A stretch of 64,000 nt of DNA, from assembly GCF_038502225.1 (NCBI RefSeq), contig NW_027195240.1, positions 172,501 to 236,500 on the forward strand, read 5' to 3'. Made by a program: the position numbers and the translations under genes. Of this stretch, positions 34,164 to 42,270 are shown piece by piece (position 1 is the first letter of the stretch; the number at the start of each line of letters is the position of its first letter). Origin of the DNA: Cherax quadricarinatus. Its lineage: Eukaryota > Arthropoda > Malacostraca > Decapoda > Parastacidae. The notes beneath the pieces were generated by a model that saw nothing but the letters and a program-made list of their open reading frames with translations, was not told where the DNA came from and ran no database searches.

Positions 34164-34587
34164 TATTACAACCTAGGATTTCAAATGGCCTGTTATCCCA
34201 GGTGTAATGGGAGCAAATAAACACAGTAGAAAAAGTTTAGACTTATATTATCCTTCACCAATTATAACAGCAATATGTACACTATGTACAGTGATAAATA
34301 TAGTGCACTCCACGGTAAGCAAGGCAGAAATAGAAGCCACAAGATAGCAGACCGTGCTTCAACCAGCTCTAGAGTGGGAATGACAAGGGCAGACAGGAGA
34401 GCGGTATCCACATAACCTCTGCGATTGTCAATCCCACCTTCTTATTGGCTAGAACCTGGTCACTAGTTGAACGATGGGGCCCCATCATCAACTCTTAGCA
34501 ACCTGGTTCGCTGGTTGGGGGAGATAGCCTGTAAATGAGGGTGTGTCCATGCGCCGAATAAAGGTTACGTACTCTTTGCATGCCACA
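34164..34587 (-). repeat. 5' LTR of the Gmr1-like element
   Basis: 424 bp, visually identical over its whole length to the 3' LTR at 28505-28928. It should drive transcription of the Gag-Pol frame toward lower coordinates. Its first bases (TGTGGCATGCnAAGAGTA) are conserved with the LTRs of the old element at 35042-38486. Confidence 0.93.
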
Positions 34588-35041
34588 CCACCATTATCAA
34601 TACTACCACCAGTACCACCAACACTAGTGCTACCACCACTACCACTACCATCAGTACTACCACTACTACCACCACTGTCAGTACTACCACCATCAACAGT
34701 ACTACCACCACTACAACTACCACCATTATGAGTACTACCACCAGTACCACCACCAGTGCTACCACCACTATCTCCAACAGTACTGCCACCACTAGCACTA
34801 CTACCACCACTACCACCATCATCAGTACTACCACCAATATCAGTACTACCACCACCACCACCACCACCAGTGCTACCACCACTACCACCACCACCACCAC
34901 CACGACTACCACCACCACCAGTACCACAACTACCACCACCACCAATATTAAGACTACCATCATCCCTGCTACCACCATCTATAACACCTCTACCACTATT
35001 ACCAGTACTACCACTACTACCACAACTACCAGTACTACCAC
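34588..35041. repeat. ACC/ACT array between the two LTR elements
   Basis: Continuation of the array that ends at 28504, with CAGTACTACCACCA-type units. It starts with the right-hand CCACC target duplication and ends at the 5' LTR of the older element. Confidence 0.93.
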
Positions 35042-35478
35042 TGTCTCACGCTAAGAGTACGTTACAATATATTCGAGGTGCGTCACACTCCCATATAGAC
35101 GTGCCCTCCCGACCAGTAAACCAGCTGTTAACAGTATAACAGAGGATCCCACCTGTTATACTAACAGCTTGGTTGAACCAGCCAATCACGAGAAACTTCA
35201 CCAAAGTTGTGAAGCTGTGTCTGGAACTCGTACAACAACACTGGTAGACTTACCTTCAAGTCTGGTCGTACATGGATCTCACAGTGACTCGTTTGTAAAC
35301 TGTTGTATTGTACATATTCTTTGTAAATATTGTACGTATTCTTTGTAAATATTGTACGTTATTGCACATATAAAGAGCATTTACTCATCGGTGTATTTTT
35401 CTCGTCCCTACACTGGTTATCATGGTAACTCAGTACAAACAGGTGTACAGGCCACCAGACTGTACCTGTGTTGTAATA
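35042..35478 (+). repeat. 5' LTR of the degenerate Gmr1-like element
   Basis: 437 bp. It starts TGTCTCACGCTAAGAGTACG (compare TGTGGCATGCTAAGAGTATG at 37248) and ends CCTGTGTTGTAATA. A plausible TATA box, CATATAAAG, lies near 35367. TTCTTTGTAAATATTGTACG is tandemly duplicated at about 35319-35357. Confidence 0.82.
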
Positions 35479-35496
35479 TGCGGACCTGTCTTGAAG
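35479..35496 (+). promoter_or_regulatory. Primer binding site remnant
   Basis: TGCGGACCTGTCTTGAAG follows the LTR end TTGTAATA, exactly where the intact element has TGGGGGCCTGTCCGGGAG. 13 of 18 positions agree, including the unusual CCTGTC core. Confidence 0.7.
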
Positions 35497-35934
35497 CCAT
35501 TGTCTCTGTATTGTCTCACTAGCTTCCTTATGTTCCACAGCAAACCTGTTAAGTTATAGTGTTGCAAACCTGCTGATTTGTTGTGGGCTGCTGTTGCATG
35601 TTGTATTGAGCGTGTTGGAATAGATAGAGTTTTGTTATAGTGTTGCTGGGTTATGTTAGGTGGCTGGTAGCTGAATATATTCTGTAATACTTTCCCAGAC
35701 TATCACTACAACGTTGCTGGCGTATTGTTCCTTCTGTTGGTATAAAGTATCATAGAGTTTATATACTATAAATTAAGATCTGACTTGTGTAACATGACGT
35801 TCTGACGTGAGATTTCAGCTGTGACGGGAACTATTAATTGCGGACTCCCGCTGCTGTACTTTCATAATGGAGGACGAACTCCGGAGCTACAAGACAACTA
35901 TCTACCTGGGGAAACAGGTGGTGAATCAGGGTTG

Positions 35935-36590
35935 TCTGAGGGAGGAGTCAGCTTCGCTAGTGCTTGAGTTAGCTCAGTGTTGAGTACACCGGGGAACAAC
36001 GTGCATTTGCTAAGGAAGAATCTGATAGAGAAGGAAAGTAGACAGTTTTGGCGTACTATGGATGATAATTTCAGTGTACAGAAATCTGTGTCCCTAGTAC
36101 ATTTGATTTTCTGAATCTGAACAGATTTTCGAATCTTTTGAAAATCTGCCTCGAGCTTTGCGATGGCTACTGGGCAGCACTGGTTAATACAGTATTATAT
36201 GGTGAAATGGAGGAATTCACTACTGATTTGAATGAAGAACATTTCTATGACTACAGCGGGGCTCTGGTGGCCTGGTGGTTAACGCTCTGGCTTCACACGG
36301 TGAGGGCCTGGGTTCGATTCCCAGCCAGAGTAGAAACATTGGACGTGTTTCTTTCAACCTGTTGTCTATGTTCCCCATCAGTAAAATGGGTACCTGGGTG
36401 TTAGTCGACTGGTGTGGGTCGCATCCTGGGACACTGACCTAAGGAGGCCTGGTCACAGACCGGGCCGCGGGGGCGTTGACCCCCGGAACTCTCTCCAGGT
36501 AAACAGCGTCGGGGAAGTAACTGTGGGCTGTACATACCAGTGTAGTTCCAGCAGTTGTTGTCGTGAGTTTAAGAGACACGTAAGTTTATT
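35935..36590 (+). pseudogene. Broken gag of the degenerate Gmr1-like element
   Basis: Short stretches align with residues about 97-230 of the intact Gag: ESASLVLELAQ, EQRAFAKEE, an ESFEN-x(2)-RALRW motif at 36122-36166, and WAALVNTVLYG up to FYDY at 36252. The match resumes after a SINE with a stretch ending REFKRH near 36580. Frameshifts and stops separate the blocks. Only the capsid N-terminal part remains. It is not functional. Confidence 0.78.
36253..36508 (+). mobile_element. tRNA-derived SINE, family B, inserted in gag remnant
   Basis: The head begins about 36259 (GGCCTGGTGGTTAACGCTCT), with a CTGGGTTCGATTCCCAG B-box arm that forms a perfect T-stem. The central block TACCTGGGTGTTAGTCGACT is shared with family A. 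The 3' tail (36442-36501) matches LINE 3' ends at 9808-9866 and 8095-8154. ACAGCG at 36253-36258 and 36503-36508 is a likely 6-bp target duplication, and gag-like coding resumes directly after it. The head is not a tRNA gene because its anticodon arm is not tRNA-like. Confidence 0.85.
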
Positions 36591-36740
36591 CGTTTTTTAA
36601 TGACATACTCGTTTTCCCACTATAATCTACGCTTTCCAAAATTACTCAGATGTCTCAACTCAGACTTCTGCAACACAATTGTCCTCAAAGATTTGTTAAG
36701 TTATACCTTGAAGATTGAGACACTTATGCAGCATATGGGA

Positions 36741-36796
36741 ATCTTTATTCAGGAAACGTTTCGCCACACAGTGGCTTCATCAGTCCAATACAAAGA
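36741..36796 (-). ncRNA. Candidate hammerhead ribozyme, left arm
   Basis: On the minus strand: GGA, then core CTGATGA (36783-36777), one unpaired A, stem II GCCAC-TGT-GTGGC, core GAAA (36762-36759), CGTT, then TCC pairing with GGA to start stem I. This fits a type I hammerhead with a 2-bp stem III (AC/GU) and a GUU cleavage triplet. Such short stem III forms are expected to work as dimers, and GAAACGTTTC is palindromic. The extra A before stem II is a caveat. Confidence 0.6.
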
Positions 36797-36930
36797 GGAA
36801 GGCGTAAGGAGAGGAGGAGTATGAGGTAATCAGTCCCTCAGCCTGGAGTCGATGTGTTCAGTCCATCAATCTGAACACATCGACTCCAGGTTGAGGGACT
36901 GATTACCTCATACTCCTCTCCTTACGCCTT

Positions 36931-36988
36931 CCTCTTTGTATTGGACTGATGAAGCCACTGTGTGGTGAAACGTTTCCTGAATAAAGAT
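36931..36988 (+). ncRNA. Candidate hammerhead ribozyme, right arm
   Basis: Mirror copy on the plus strand: CTGATGA at 36946-36952, stem II GCCAC-TGT-GTGGT (closing G-T wobble), GAAA at 36967-36970, CGTT, then TCC. Flanking CTTTGTATT and AATAAAG can pair partly to extend stem I with an internal loop. Confidence 0.55.
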
Positions 36989-37056
36989 TCCCATATGCTG
37001 CATAAGTGTCTCAATCTTCAACATGTCGGTTTTTCAAACCATTCACCACAACTTAT

Positions 37057-37230
37057 ACCTTGAATTAAGGAAAGATCCTGGACTTCACCTTACAAGACAG
37101 ACAAAGCAAATGTGATAATAATTATGGACTAGGTAGATTATAGTGGAAAAATGAACATATTATCAGAAGACAGGGGTACTTATGTGCCCCTTCAGGTCAT
37201 AATGGCTCACTACACATTAAGGTATTAGAG
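37057..37230 (+). pseudogene. Pre-integrase remnant of the degenerate element
   Basis: LRKDPGLHLT and, in another frame, a VPLQVIMAHYT stretch correspond to the segment just before and at the integrase zinc site of the intact element (RKDPSLKFTF and the region near residue 690). Several stops and frameshifts. It is followed by a G-rich stretch (GTGGGATGAGGG) directly before the 3' LTR, consistent with a polypurine tract and a large internal deletion. Confidence 0.55.
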
Positions 37231-37247
37231 GGCTTGTGGGATGAGGG

Positions 37248-37490
37248 TGTGGCATGCTAAGAGTATGTTATAATTCCAGGTATGTCACACATCCATATAG
37301 ACGTGCCCTTCTGACCAGTGAATCAGCTGTAACAGAGGAGCCCACTTGTTATACTAACACCTTGGGACTCGTGCAGCAACACTGGTAGACTTACATTCAA
37401 GTCTGGTCGTACATGGAGCTCACAGTGTCTCGTTTGTAAACTGCTGTATTGCACATATTTGTAAATATTGTACAGTAAAATGGACCTATA
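37248..37490 (+). repeat. 3' LTR of the degenerate element, first part
   Basis: It starts TGTGGCATGCTAAGAGTATG and follows the 5' LTR sequence (CATATAGACGTGCCC, TCAAGTCTGGTCGTACATGG) to about 37490, then is interrupted by unrelated sequence and a SINE. It continues at 38312. Confidence 0.75.
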
Positions 37491-37600
37491 ATACTTCAGA
37501 CTCTGGGGGACTGTTACAGTGTATCACTATCCACACTGCCATCTAGTGGGCCACTGTAAGGCTACAGATTTCCTGGGGTCTGACTGTTTTTAGTTTCTAC

Positions 37601-37695
37601 TCCTGGTAGAATTTACCTTACCTGGTGCGGGTTGAAGTCTGGGAAGTGTCTTCACCTCCAGTCTTCTCCTGATCAGGTAAGGTGATCTACCAGGA
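37601..37695. repeat. Imperfect inverted repeat, MITE-like hairpin
   Basis: TCCTGGTAGAATTTACCTTA at 37601 pairs with TAAGGTGATCTACCAGGA ending at 37695. The arms are about 25 bp with a 45-bp loop. It lies in the sequence that interrupts the 3' LTR and may be part of a small transposable element. No target duplication identified. Confidence 0.5.
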
Positions 37696-37852
37696 ATATT
37701 GTTTCAGTAATTTTATATTTGTCCTGGTTACCAGTAATGTCAATGGAGTGTAATTACTACTGTTTGTTTGTCTTCAATGTTATACTTAATAACCATCTTG
37801 TAGCCAGTGTTTTTATTATCAGCTGCTGGCCTGGTTATCCATGGTAGACGCT

Positions 37853-38182
37853 ACCGGTGGCCCGGTGGCCCGGTGGCCCGGTGACCTGGAGGCATGGCGG
37901 CTGAAGCTCCCGCTTTACACACGGAGGATCCGGGTTCGATTCCCTGCGGGTGGAAACATTTCGACACGTTTCCTTACACCTGTTGTCCTGTTCACCTAGC
38001 AGCAAATAGGTACCTGGGTGTTAGTCGACTGGTGTGGGTCGCATCCTGGGAAACAAGATTGAGGACCCCAATGGAAATAAGTTAGACAGTCCTCGATGAC
38101 ACACTGACTTTCTTGGGATATCCTGGGTGGCTAACCCTCCAGGGTTAAAAATCCGTACGAAATCTTATCTTACAACCCAAGC
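37853..38182 (+). mobile_element. tRNA-derived SINE, family A, second copy
   Basis: The head has GGTGGCCC repeated three times, a GGCATGGCGGCTGAAGCTCC A-box region, and a GGGTTCGATTCCCTGCGGG B box. The central block TACCTGGGTGTTAGTCGACT and the 3' end AAATCTTATCTTA follow. It matches the minus-strand copy at 10017-10332 over its whole length with scattered differences. It interrupts the 3' LTR of the degenerate element, so it postdates that element. Confidence 0.85.
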
Positions 38183-38311
38183 GACGGGATGTAGTGGGTC
38201 ATAGCGGCTCGTCATCTCTCCTTTGTTATCTGGAGTGAGATGCTGCGGACTGGTACTGACAGGACCTACATCTTCTACCCAACCTAACACCAACACCGCC
38301 TGAGATACACG

Positions 38312-38486
38312 TCTTACTGCACATATTCTCTGGAATTATTGTACATAATTGCACACACATTTTAGTAAAGGAATGTATGTAATGTATATACTCTTGGCTG
38401 CCATTTTCTCGTTCCTACACTGGTTATCATGTTGACTCAGTACAAACAGGTGTGCAGGCCACCAGACTGTACCTGTGTTTGTAATA
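38312..38486 (+). repeat. 3' LTR of the degenerate element, second part
   Basis: From about 38317 the sequence again follows the 5' LTR (CACTGGTTATCATG, GACTCAGTACAAACAGGTGT, GCCACCAGACTGTACCTGTG) and ends TTTGTAATA at 38486. ACC/ACT repeat resumes within a few bases. Confidence 0.78.
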
Positions 38487-39056
38487 ATCGCCACTAATAC
38501 CACCAATACCACTACTACCACACCTCTACTACCATAGTTACCACTATTATTACTACTACCAGTACTACCAAAACCACTACGACCACAACTACTAGCACCA
38601 CCATCACTACATCCCCTACCACCACCACTAACACCCCTACGACCACCGCTACATCCCCTACCACCACCACTAACACCACTACAACCACCACTACATCGCC
38701 TACTATCACCACTAACACCACTACAACCACCACTTCATCGCCTACTATCACCACTAACACCACTACAACCACCACTACCACCACTACATCCCCTACCACC
38801 GCCACTAACACCACTACAACCACCACCACCACCACTACATCCCCTACCACCGCCACTAACACCACTACAACCACCACCACTACATCACCTACTATCACCA
38901 CTAACACCACTACAACCACCACCACCACCACTACATCACCTACTATCACCACTAACACCACTACAACCACCACCACCACCACTACATTCCCTACCATCAC
39001 CACTAACACCACTACAACCACCACCACTACATCCCCTACCACCGCCACTAGTCAAG
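38487..39056. repeat. ACC/ACT array right of the degenerate element, about 50-bp higher-order units
   Basis: Composite units such as ACTACATCCCCTACCACC followed by GCCACTAACACC, or ACTATCACCACTAACACC, recur about ten times with variable ACC copy number. It is the right-hand continuation of the array that starts at 22462. Confidence 0.9.
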
Positions 39057-39067
39057 GGACTAGTGGC
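39044..39067. repeat. Perfect 10-bp hairpin at the array edge
   Basis: GCCACTAGTC at 39044-39053 and GACTAGTGGC at 39058-39067 with loop AAGG. It lies at the transition from the ACC/ACT array to the next array. Confidence 0.85.
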
Positions 39068-39127
39068 TAATACCAGCCACTATGGTCCAGCTCCAGTAAC
39101 TAATGTCTCACACCAGAACATCAACAC

Positions 39128-39348
39128 CTCTGTGAGTACACTGAGCGGTGTACGTCACAGAGTGTATACACTGAGAGGTGTACATCTCAGTGTGAGTACA
39201 CTGACAGGTGTATATCTCAGTGTGAGTACACTGACAGGTGTACATCTCAGTGTGAGTACACTGACAGGTGTATATCTCAGTGTGAGTACACTGACAGGTG
39301 TACATCTCAGTGTGAGTACACTGACAGGTGTACATCTCAGAGTGAATG
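39128..39348. repeat. 30-bp tandem array, about 7 copies
   Basis: The unit contains GTGAGTACACTGACAGGTGT then ACATCTCAGT. Later units alternate TACATC and TATATC, which gives a 60-bp higher-order period. The first two units are more diverged. Confidence 0.93.
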
Positions 39349-42192
39349 TGTTGGAGCAGTGGAGGAGCAGTTAGAGCAGTGGTAAAGTAGGTTCACCAAT
39401 GTTGGAGTAGTTTTAGCAGTGTTGGAGCAGGATGAGCAGTGTTGGAGCAGCGTTGGAGCAGTGCTGGAGTAGTGTTGGAGTAGCTTGAGCAGTGCTGGAG
39501 TAGTTTGAGCATTGTTGGAGCAGGGTTGGAGCAGGTTGAGCAGTGTTGGAGCAGTGTTGGAGCAGTGTTGGAGCAGTGTTGGAGTAGTGTTGCAGTAGTG
39601 TTGAAGTAGTGTTGGAGTAGTGTTGGAGCAGAGTTGGAGTAGTGTTAGAGAAGTGTTGGAGTAGTTTGAGCAGTGCTGGAGTAGTTTGAGCATTGTTGGA
39701 GCAGGGTTGGAGCAGGTTGAGCAGTGTTGGAGCAGTGTTGGAGTAGTGTTGGAGTAGTGTTGGAGTAGTTTGAGCAGTGCTGGAGTAGTTTGAGCATTGT
39801 TGGAGCAGGGTTGGAGCAGGTTGAGCAGTGTTGGAGAAGTGTTGGAGTAGTGTTGGAGTAGTGTTGGAGTAGTGTTGGAGTAGTTTGAGCAGTGCTGGAG
39901 TAGTTTGAGCATTGTTGGAGCAGGGTTGGAGCAGGTTGAGCAGTGTTGGAGCAGGTTGAGCAGTGTTGGAGCAGTGTTGCAGCAGTGTCGGAGCAGTGTT
40001 GGAGTAGTGTTGCAGTAGTGTTGGAGCGGTGTTGGAGTAGTGTTGGAGCAGAGTTGGAGTAGAGTTAGAGAAGTGTTGGAGTAGTGATAGAGCAATGTTG
40101 GAGTAGTGTTGGAGTAGTGTTGGAGTAGTGTTGGAGCAGTGTTGGAGTAGTGTTGGAGTAGTGTTGGAGTAGTGTTAGAGAAGTGTTGGAGCAGTGTTGG
40201 AGTAGTGTTTGAAAAGTGTTGGAGTAGTGTTGGAGCAGTGTTGGAGTAGTGTTGAGTAGTGTTGGAGTAGTGTTGGAGTAGTGTTGGAGCAGTGTTGGAG
40301 TAGTGTTGGAGTGGTGCTGGAGCAGTGTTGGAGCAGTGTTGGAGTAGTGTTGGAGAAGTGTTGGAGCAGAGTTGGAGTAGTGTTAGAGAAGTGTTGGAGC
40401 AGTGTTGGAGTAGTGTTGGAGAAGTGTTGGAGTAGTGCTGGAAAAGTGTTGGAGTAGTGTTGGAGCAGTGTTGGAGTAGTGTTGGAGCAGTGTTGGAGTA
40501 GTGTTGGAAAAGTGTTGGAGTAGTGTTGGAGCAGTGTTGGAGTAGTGTTGAGTAGTGTTGGAGTAGTGTTGGAGTAGTGTTGGAGCAGTGTTGGAGTAGT
40601 GTTGGAGCAGTGTTGGAGTAGTGATAGAGCAATGTTGGAATAGTGTTGGAGTAGTGTTGGAGTAGTGTTGGAGCAGTGTTGGAGTAGTGTTGGAACAGTG
40701 TTGGAGTAGTGATGAAGTAGTGTTGGACCAGTGTTGGAGTAGTGTTGGAGTAGTGTTGGAGTAGTGTTGGAGTGGTGTTGGAGCAGTGTTGGAGCAGCGT
40801 TGGAGTAGTGTTGGAGAAGTGTTGGAGCAGAGTTGGAGTATTGTTGGAGCAGTGTTGGATCAGTTGGAGCAGTGTTGGAGTAGTGTTGGAGCAGAGTTGG
40901 AGTAGTGTTGGAGCACTGTTGGAGTAGTGTTGGAGCAGTGTTAGAGTAGTGTTGGAGTAGTGTTGGAGTAGTGTTGGAGCAGTGTTGGAGTAGTGTTGGA
41001 GTAGTGTTGGAGCAGTGTTGGAGCAGTGTTGGAGTAGTGTTGGAGCAGTCCTGAAGTTGTGTTGGAGTAGTGTTGGAGCAGTGTTGGAGTAGTGTTGGAG
41101 TAGTGTTGGAGCAAATTTGGAGTAGTGTTGGAGCAGTGTTGGAGTAGAGTTGGAGTAGTGTTGGAGCAGTGTTGGAATATTATTGGAGCAGTGTTGGAGT
41201 AGCGTTGGAGCAGCGTTGGAGTAGAGTTGGAGCAGTGTTGGAGCAGTGTTGGAGTAGAGTTGGAGCAGTGTTGGAGCAGTGTTGGAGCAGTGTTGGAGCA
41301 GTGTTGGAGCAGTGTTGGAGTAGTGTTGGAGCAGTGTTGGAGCAGTGTTGGAGCAGTGTTGGAGCAGCGTTGGAGCAGTGTTGGAGTAGTGTTGGAGCAG
41401 CGTTGGAGTAGAGTTGGAGCAGTGTTGGAGCAGTGTTGGAGTAGAGTTGGAGCAGTGTTGGAGCAGTGTTGGAGCAGTGTTGGAGCAGTGTTGGAGCAGT
41501 GTTGGAGAAGTGTTGGAGTAGTGTTGGAGTAGTGTTGGAGCAGTGTTGGAGCAGTGTTGGAGCAGCGTTGGAGTAGAGTTGGAGCAGTGTTGGAGCAGTG
41601 TTGGAGTAGAGTTGGAGCAGTGTTGGAGCAGTGTTGGAGTAGAGTTGGAGCAGTGTTGGAGCAGTGTTGGAGCAGTGTTGGAGCAGTGTTGGAGCAGTGT
41701 TGGAGAAGTGTTGGAGTAGTGTTGGAATATTATTGGAGCAGTGTTGGAGTAGCGTTGGAGCAGCGTTGGAGTAGAGTTGGAGCAGTGTTGGAGCAGTGTT
41801 GGAGTAGAGTTGGAGCAGTGTTGGAGCAGTGTTGGAGCAGTGTTGGAGCAGTGTTGGAGCAGTGTTGGAGAAGTGTTGGAGTAGTGTTGGAGTAGTGTTG
41901 GAGCAGTGTTGGAGCAGTGTTAGAGCAGTGTTAGAGCAGTGTTGGAGCAGTGTTGGAGCAGTGTTGGAGCAGTGTTAGAGCAGTGTTGGAGCAGTGTTGG
42001 AGCAGTGTTGGAGCAGTGTTGGAGCAGTGTTGGAGCAGTGTTGGAGTAGTGTTGGAGCAGTGTTGGAGCAGTGTTGGAGTAGTGTTGGAGCAGTGTTGGA
42101 GCAGTGTTGGAGCAGTGTTGGAGCAGTGTTGGAGTAGTGTTGGAGCAGTGTTGGAGCAGTGTTGGAGCAGTGTTGGAGCAGTGTTGGAGCAG
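39349..42192. repeat. 11-bp TGTTGGAG[CT]AG array, about 260 copies
   Basis: Units TGTTGGAGCAG and TGTTGGAGTAG. A composite block with GTAGTTTGAGCAGTGCTGGA and TTTGAGCATTGTTGGAGCAG recurs several times at 39480-39960. A 550-bp (50-unit) duplication is marked by GTTGGAATATTATTGG at 41171 and 41721. The 11-bp unit cycles frames, so long stop-free stretches (VGAVLEQCWSS) are artefacts. Confidence 0.95.
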
Positions 42193-42246
42193 TGATAAAC
42201 AATCACTTGCTTCAACTCTGTTTATATAACAAATACTTCCCACGCT

Positions 42247-42270
42247 ACTACCACCACTGATGGTGGTAGT
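42247..42270. repeat. Perfect inverted repeat at array start
   Basis: ACTACCACCA at 42247-42256, CTGA, then TGGTGGTAGT at 42261-42270. The strand polarity of the trinucleotide repeat flips here, from ACC to GGT. Confidence 0.85.

Larger units (their letters stand above)
28505..34587 (-). mobile_element. Intact Gmr1-like LTR retrotransposon (Ty3/gypsy-related, IN before RT)
   Basis: A 6083-bp element on the minus strand: 5' LTR 34164-34587, primer binding site 34146-34163, a single Gag-Pol frame 33843-29245, polypurine tract 28940-28929, 3' LTR 28928-28505. The two 424-bp LTRs look identical by eye, and the 5-bp target duplication CCACC is perfect (28500-28504 and 34588-34592), so insertion was recent. 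Both flanks are the same ACC/ACT array. Integrase precedes reverse transcriptase, the Ty1/copia-like order known for the Gmr1 group of Ty3/gypsy-like elements. With no stop or frameshift and all catalytic residues present, it may be mobile. Confidence 0.95.
36708..37021. mobile_element. Long palindromic element with candidate hammerhead ribozymes in both arms
   Basis: About 150-bp inverted arms run 36708-36861 and 36871-37021 around a 9-bp centre (TCCATCAAT), with near-perfect complementarity and small indels. The outer ends read TTGAAGATTGAGACAC and its complement. Each arm contains an ACTGATGAAGCC...GAAACGTTTCC module followed by AATAAAG, pointing outward. Such hammerhead modules occur in Penelope-like elements and other small retroelements. 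No protein is encoded here. It may be a non-autonomous foldback derivative inserted into the degenerate LTR element. Confidence 0.75.
35042..38486 (+). mobile_element. Degenerate relative of the Gmr1-like element, multiply invaded
   Basis: Order on the plus strand: 5' LTR 35042-35478, primer-site remnant 35479-35496, gag remnant about 35935-36590, palindromic insertion 36708-37021, a short pre-integrase remnant about 37057-37230, and a 3' LTR split into 37248-37490 and 38312-38486. LTR starts and ends (TGT..., TTGTAATA) and the primer-site region correspond to the intact element at 28505-34587, but the coding remnants are frame-broken and most of protease, integrase, RT and RNase H are absent. 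It lies between ACC/ACT repeats on both sides. No clear target duplication remains (ACCAC left, ATCGC right). Confidence 0.82.

Noticed and set aside
35867..35935. Possible gag start (ATGGAGGACGAACTCCGG) of the degenerate element
   Set aside because: The predicted peptide does not resemble the N-terminus of the intact Gag, and frame breaks follow at once.
36259..36335. tRNA gene
   Set aside because: The T-arm is good, but the anticodon arm does not fold as a tRNA, and the sequence continues into a SINE body with a LINE-derived tail.
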